From: Verrucomicrobiota bacterium
Lineage (GTDB): Bacteria > Verrucomicrobiota > Verrucomicrobiia > Opitutales > Opitutaceae
DNA: 55,369 nucleotides
NCBI GenBank assembly: GCA_023433275.1
Contig: JAEZDN010000133.1
Coordinates: 1 to 55,369 of the forward strand
Direction of reading: 5' to 3'
The translations under genes and the position numbers were made by a program. Shown piece after piece: positions 51,589 to 55,369 of the stretch (within the stretch, counting starts at the first letter, position 1; each line of letters starts with the position of its first letter). Below the pieces are notes generated by a model. The model saw only the letters and a list, made by a program, of their open reading frames with translations. It ran no database searches and had not been told where the DNA came from.

Positions 51589-53007
51589 TTGAAGAAAGAT
51601 TCGCACTACGACGCTGTGATCATCGGGGCCGGCATGTCCGGCCTCGCCGCGGGCATCCGGTTGGCGCACTTCGGCCGCAAGGTCTGTATTTTCGAGCGCC
51701 ACAACGCGCCGGGCGGGCTGAACAGTTTCTATAGCATCGCGGGGCGGAAGTACGATGTAGGGCTGCATGCGATGACCAACTACGTGCCGCCCGGCGTGAA
51801 AGGCACGCCGCTCGGCAAGCTGCTGCGTCAGCTGCGCATCGACCGCGAGGAATTTGCCCTGTGCCCGCAGAAGCGCTCGCGCATCGCGTTCCGGGACTGC
51901 GCGCTGACTTTCACCAATGACTTTGCGGTGCTCGACGCCGACGTGCGCGCGAAATTTCCCGGACAGGCGGAAGGCTGGCAGGCGCTCGTGCAACTGGTGA
52001 AAACCTACGACGACGTCTCGCTTGATGCGAAGCCGGTGTCGGCCCGCGAGGTGGTGGCGCGGCACATCAGCGACCCGCTCCTCGCGGACATGATCTTCTG
52101 TCCGGTCATGTATTATGGCAGCGCGCAGGAGGGCGACATGGAGTTCGGGCAATTCGTGATCATGTTCAAGGCCCTGTTTCTCGAGGGATTCGCCCGGCCG
52201 CTGGATGGGGTGCGTGTGATCATCCGGGTGCTCCTCGACAAATACCGCCAGGCGGGCGGCGAGCGCCGGATGAAATGCGGGGTCAGCCGGATCATCGAGC
52301 GCGAGGGCAGGGCGGCGGCCCTGGTACTCGATGATGGCACGGAGGTGACCGCCGACCATGTCATCTCCTCGATGGGTTTTCCGGAAACCATGCGCGCCTG
52401 CGAGCCCCCGCGCGCCGCCGAGGCGGAGGCCAACACCGGGGCGCTGTCGTTTGTGGAAACGATCTCCGTTTTCAAGCAGGCGCCGGCGACCTGGGGCTGG
52501 GGCGACGATACCATCATCTTCTTCAACGACTCGGAGCGCTTCGACTACCAGCGCGCCGCGGACCTCGTGGATCCGCGCAGCGGCGTGATCTGTTTTCCGA
52601 ATAATTTCGACTACGCGGGCGGGCAGTTGGACGAAGGGTTCCTGCGAATCACGTGCCTGGCCAATTATGAAAAATGGGCCGCCCTCGCCGAACCCGACTA
52701 TGCGGCCGCGAAGGCGCACTGGCTCGGTGCCATGCAGCGCAGCGCCCGACGCTTCCTGCCGCCTGTCGACGACGCGGTGCTAAGGGAAAACCTCGTGACC
52801 ACCGACATGTTCACCCCGCGCACCGTGAGGAAGTTTACCGGCCACCTCAACGGGGCGATCTATGGCGCGCCGCGCAAGGTGAAGGACGGGCGCACGCACC
52901 TCGAGAATCTTTACCTGTGTGGGACGGACCAGGGATTCCTGGGAATCGTCGGCGCCATGCTCAGCGGCATCTCGATGGCGAACTATCACATCTTGCAAAA
53001 GGCCTGA
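51589..53007 (+). CDS. CrtI/phytoene desaturase-like FAD-dependent oxidoreductase
   Basis: This 472-residue protein has the dinucleotide-binding motif VIIGAGMSGLAAGIRLAHFG at the N-terminus and FERHNAPGGLNSF after it, as in phytoene desaturases, carotene isomerases and retinol saturases. The C-terminal FAD contact reads NLYLCGTDQGFLGIVGAML. No transmembrane segment is clear. The likely start is a TTG (MKKDSHYDAVIIG), with no ATG nearby that keeps the motif. It is not accompanied by crtB or crtE in the window, so the substrate may be an acyl chain made by the neighbouring KAS/ACP pair rather than a carotenoid. The next gene starts 32 bases later. Confidence 0.85.
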   Translation: MKKDSHYDAVIIGAGMSGLAAGIRLAHFGRKVCIFERHNAPGGLNSFYSIAGRKYDVGLHAMTNYVPPGVKGTPLGKLLRQLRIDREEFALCPQKRSRIAFRDCALTFTNDFAVLDADVRAKFPGQAEGWQALVQLVKTYDDVSLDAKPVSAREVVARHISDPLLADMIFCPVMYYGSAQEGDMEFGQFVIMFKALFLEGFARPLDGVRVIIRVLLDKYRQAGGERRMKCGVSRIIEREGRAAALVLDDGTEVTADHVISSMGFPETMRACEPPRAAEAEANTGALSFVETISVFKQAPATWGWGDDTIIFFNDSERFDYQRAADLVDPRSGVICFPNNFDYAGGQLDEGFLRITCLANYEKWAALAEPDYAAAKAHWLGAMQRSARRFLPPVDDAVLRENLVTTDMFTPRTVRKFTGHLNGAIYGAPRKVKDGRTHLENLYLCGTDQGFLGIVGAMLSGISMANYHILQKA

Positions 53008-53039
53008 GCCTGACAATTTATCCCATACCCTAATTCCCC

Positions 53040-53900
53040 ATGAAAACACCCCGTCTCCTCGCCCTGTTTGCCCTCGCCGCCGGATTCGCCGGCAGCCTCG
53101 CCGCCGTCAGTTTTCAGGATCACACCGGTCTCCAACTCTGGAGCCTCCGCGACCAGATGAAGGCGGACGTGCCCGCCGCGCTCGATTGGGTGAAGGCCCA
53201 GGGCATCACCGAGGTCGAAACGGCCGGCACCGGCGGGCTCCCCGCCGAGGAATTCCTGAAACTCCTCAACGACCGCGGACTCAAGGCGGTCAGCGCACAC
53301 ATCGGGTATGACGACCTCTCCAAGGACCTGCCCAAGGCGATCAAGACGGCCAAGACGCTGGGCGTGAAATACGTGATGACGGCATGGATTCCGCACGGAA
53401 AGGAAGGGTTCACGGCCGAGCTCGCGCACAAAGCCGCGGCCGACTTCAGCAAGTGGGGCGAGGCCTTCCGCGCCGAAGGCATCACCTACGGTTACCACCC
53501 GCATGGCTACGAGTTCGTGACCCTCGCCAGCGAGGGAGGGAAGACCGCCTTCGACATTTTGATCGAGAAGACCAAGCCCGAGCACGTGAGCTTTGAGATG
53601 GATGTGTTCTGGGTTTTCCATGCCGGCGTGGACCCGACGGCTCTGCTGAAGAAGCACCCGACGCGCTGGTCGCTCCTGCACGTGAAGGATATCCGCAAGG
53701 GAGCCATCACCGGCCTGTCCAGCGGCAGCGCCGCCCCGATCGACAACGTCGCGGTCGGCACCGGCCAGATCGACTGGCGTTCCGTTCTCTCGACGGCGGA
53801 GAAAATTGGCGTGAAGCACTTCTTTATCGAGGACGAGACGCCTTCGCCGCTCGTTTGTATTCCGGACAGCCTGAAGTATTTGCGCGGGCTCAAACTCTGA
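53040..53900 (+). CDS. Exported sugar phosphate isomerase/epimerase-like TIM-barrel protein
   Basis: The product has 286 residues with a signal peptide (PRLLALFALAAGFAGSLAA). The mature domain belongs to the xylose-isomerase-like / AP endonuclease 2 TIM barrel: GLQLWSLRDQM, VETAGTGGLPAEEFLKLL, KAVSAHIGYDDL, YGYHPHGYEF, FEMDVFWVFHAG, LLHVKDIRKG and a late FFIEDETPSP. The His, Asp and Glu residues at the strand ends would form the metal site. Export is unusual for a sugar isomerase but common in Verrucomicrobia and Planctomycetes. It sits between two CrtI-like genes with gaps of 32 and 28 bases. The substrate is unknown. Confidence 0.85.
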   Translation: MKTPRLLALFALAAGFAGSLAAVSFQDHTGLQLWSLRDQMKADVPAALDWVKAQGITEVETAGTGGLPAEEFLKLLNDRGLKAVSAHIGYDDLSKDLPKAIKTAKTLGVKYVMTAWIPHGKEGFTAELAHKAAADFSKWGEAFRAEGITYGYHPHGYEFVTLASEGGKTAFDILIEKTKPEHVSFEMDVFWVFHAGVDPTALLKKHPTRWSLLHVKDIRKGAITGLSSGSAAPIDNVAVGTGQIDWRSVLSTAEKIGVKHFFIEDETPSPLVCIPDSLKYLRGLKL

Positions 53901-53916
53901 GTTGCGCTTTTCCCGG

Positions 53917-53936
53917 GGGCTCACTCACATGAGCCC
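53917..53936 (+). promoter_or_regulatory. Hairpin overlapping a possible start codon
   Basis: GGGCTC (53917-53922) and GAGCCC (53931-53936) can pair around ACTCACAT. The first ATG of the next gene (53929-53931) lies at the loop edge. The second in-frame ATG (53941) is outside the hairpin. It could be chance, a weak terminator, or a control on start choice. Confidence 0.25.
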
Positions 53937-55369
53937 TTTCATGGCTTACGACTGGCTCAAGGACATCGACGACCACTATGATGTAGTGGTCATTGGCAGC
54001 GGACTCGGCGGGCTCACCGCGGCCAATGTGCTGGCCAAATGCGGGCACAAGGTGCTCCTGCTGGAGCACCATTACCAATTGGGCGGCCTGGCCACGTGGT
54101 TCACCCGCAAGGGCGGACACATCTTCGACATTTCGCTCCATGGTTTTCCCATCGGCATGATCAAGTCGGTGCGGAAGTACTGGAGCCAGGACATCGCCGA
54201 TTCGATCGTGCAGTTGAAGGGCGTGCGCTTCATCAACCCGCAGTTCCAGATCGACACCACCTTCGACCGCGAGGATTTCACTAGGCAACTGGTCGAGACC
54301 TTCAAGGTGCCCGCGGAGACGGTCGAGCGATTCTTCACCGACCTGCGGGCGATGAATTTCTACGACAACAATCCCGAGACCACGGGCGAGATGTTCGAGC
54401 GGTATTTCCCGGGCCGCGACGATGTGAAGCGGCTCCTGATGGAGCCCATCGCCTACGCCAACGGCTCCACGATGGACGACCCGGCCATCACGTTCGGCAT
54501 CGTTTTCTCGAACTTCATGAGCAAGGGCGTCTATACCTTCCAGGGCGGCACCGACGTCCTGGTGAAGAAGATGGCCGCCGAGCTGAAACGGAATGGAGTC
54601 GACCTGCGGAAACATGTCCTGGTCGAGAAGGTGCTCACCGAGGAGCGTGACGGCCGCAAGGTCGTCACCGGCGTCGTGGCCAACGGGAAGACGATCCGGT
54701 GCGACGCGGTGCTGTCCAATTCCAACATCAAGAACACGGTCCTGCGCCTGGGCGGGGAGGAGAACTTCAGTCCCGAGTTCGTGGCCCAGACCAAGGCCGT
54801 GCGCGTCAACAGCAGCTCCTGCCAGGTCTATCTGGGCATCCGAAAGGGCGAAACGTTGCCGCACATCGGGGACCTGGTCTTCACCTCCGACGAGCCGAAA
54901 TTCTCGAGCGACAAGCTGGTCGACCTGCGCACCACCAGCCGGACCTTCTCGATGTATTATCCGGACACGCGTCCCGGTACCGACCGTTACACGGTGGTCG
55001 TCTCGATCAACGCCCGTTTCGAGGATTGGAACTCCCTCAGCGAGGAACAATACGCCATCGAAAAACAACGCCTGATCGACGAGTCGATTGCGTCGCTCGA
55101 AAAATTCATCCCCGGGGTCCGCGCGAAGATCGACTGGATGGAGGCCGCCACGCCGCGCACGATCGAATATTACACCAAGCACTGGAACGGCACGTCGTTT
55201 GGCACCAAGTTCGAGGGGCTGAAGGTCTCGATGGATTTGCCGAACCAGCTGCCCGGGCTCTATCACGCCGGCTCCGTCGGCATCATCATGTCCGGCTGGC
55301 TCGGCGCCGTGAACTACGGCGTGATCGTCGCCAATGAACTCGACAAATACCTCACTGCGGTCGCCGCGA
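53929..55369 (+). CDS. CrtI/phytoene desaturase-like FAD-dependent oxidoreductase, partial at window end
   Basis: About 480 codons are visible and the frame is still open at the window end. The protein begins near YDVVVIGSGLGGLTAANVLA (FAD motif), then LLEHHYQLGGLATWFTRKGG, SNSNIKNTVLRLGG, and a C-terminal PGLYHAGSVGIIMSGWLGAV, the FAD contact. It is related to, but clearly diverged from, the enzyme at 51589. Two starts are possible, 53929 and 53941 (MAYDWLKDIDDHYDVVV), the former in a hairpin. The last visible residues (NYGVIVANELDKYLTAVAA) match the family's C-terminus, so only a few residues are probably missing. Confidence 0.85.
   Translation, partial: MSPFMAYDWLKDIDDHYDVVVIGSGLGGLTAANVLAKCGHKVLLLEHHYQLGGLATWFTRKGGHIFDISLHGFPIGMIKSVRKYWSQDIADSIVQLKGVRFINPQFQIDTTFDREDFTRQLVETFKVPAETVERFFTDLRAMNFYDNNPETTGEMFERYFPGRDDVKRLLMEPIAYANGSTMDDPAITFGIVFSNFMSKGVYTFQGGTDVLVKKMAAELKRNGVDLRKHVLVEKVLTEERDGRKVVTGVVANGKTIRCDAVLSNSNIKNTVLRLGGEENFSPEFVAQTKAVRVNSSSCQVYLGIRKGETLPHIGDLVFTSDEPKFSSDKLVDLRTTSRTFSMYYPDTRPGTDRYTVVVSINARFEDWNSLSEEQYAIEKQRLIDESIASLEKFIPGVRAKIDWMEAATPRTIEYYTKHWNGTSFGTKFEGLKVSMDLPNQLPGLYHAGSVGIIMSGWLGAVNYGVIVANELDKYLTAVAA

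Noticed and set aside
51286..55266. Long leftward frames over the ACP, CrtI-like and barrel genes (51286-52719, 52986-53924, 53890-55266)
   Set aside because: All oppose genes with clear motifs and lack any of their own.

Overview
The window is a chromosomal stretch of a GC-rich bacterium, most likely a member of the Verrucomicrobiota in or near the Opitutaceae. The inference rests on gene content: Gfo/Idh/MocA oxidoreductases (one Tat-exported) beside a DUF1080 protein, a monomeric NADP isocitrate dehydrogenase, a SpoIVB/S55-like secreted protein, and many short palindromic repeats. No rRNA is present to confirm it. Almost all starts lack a Shine-Dalgarno motif, and several genes start with GTG or TTG.

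Layout. 1-7.0 kb: isocitrate dehydrogenase, a repeat-filled gap, a GreA/GreB-like factor, a spermidine-synthase-like protein and a DUF3516-type helicase. 7.0-14.9 kb: a gene-free gap, an exported Cys-phosphatase, two Gfo/Idh/MocA oxidoreductases, a small exported protein, a DUF1080 protein fused to a degenerate PHP-like domain, a DUF1294 membrane protein and a DTW-domain tRNA-modifying enzyme. 15.1-20.1 kb: a leftward run of trpC, rsmA, an exported protein, a second Gre-like factor, an FKBP isomerase, a YqeY-like protein and another exported protein. 20.2-25.8 kb: mazG-xerC, then a rightward signalling cluster of two NarL-type regulators, a soluble histidine kinase, a receiver-kinase hybrid and a small unknown protein, the last four genes overlapping by 4 bases at each junction. 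26.4-33.7 kb: a leftward run of nadE, hemL, an S55-like protein and a large secreted propeller-like protein. 33.8-36.3 kb: maf, a TonB-like protein and an RluA-family pseudouridine synthase, rightward. 36.3-43.9 kb: a REP-associated transposase flanked by inverted REP hairpins, mutS, an esterase, a MATE exporter, holB and tmk. 44.1-48.5 kb: an ExbB/ExbD/TonB-type operon, tRNA-Ala(GGC) with a strong terminator, an M50 protease and an NtrC-type regulator without a DNA-binding domain. 48.9-55.4 kb: galE, then a divergent cluster of ketosynthase, acyl carrier protein, a CrtI-like FAD oxidoreductase, an exported sugar-isomerase-like barrel and a second CrtI-like oxidoreductase that runs off the end.

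Most genes are housekeeping. The points of most interest are the transposase with its REP families, one hairpin of which lies inside a coding end; the ketosynthase/ACP/twin-CrtI cluster; the DUF1080-PHP fusion near Gfo/Idh/MocA enzymes; the HTH-less NtrC-type regulator; and the compact signalling cluster.
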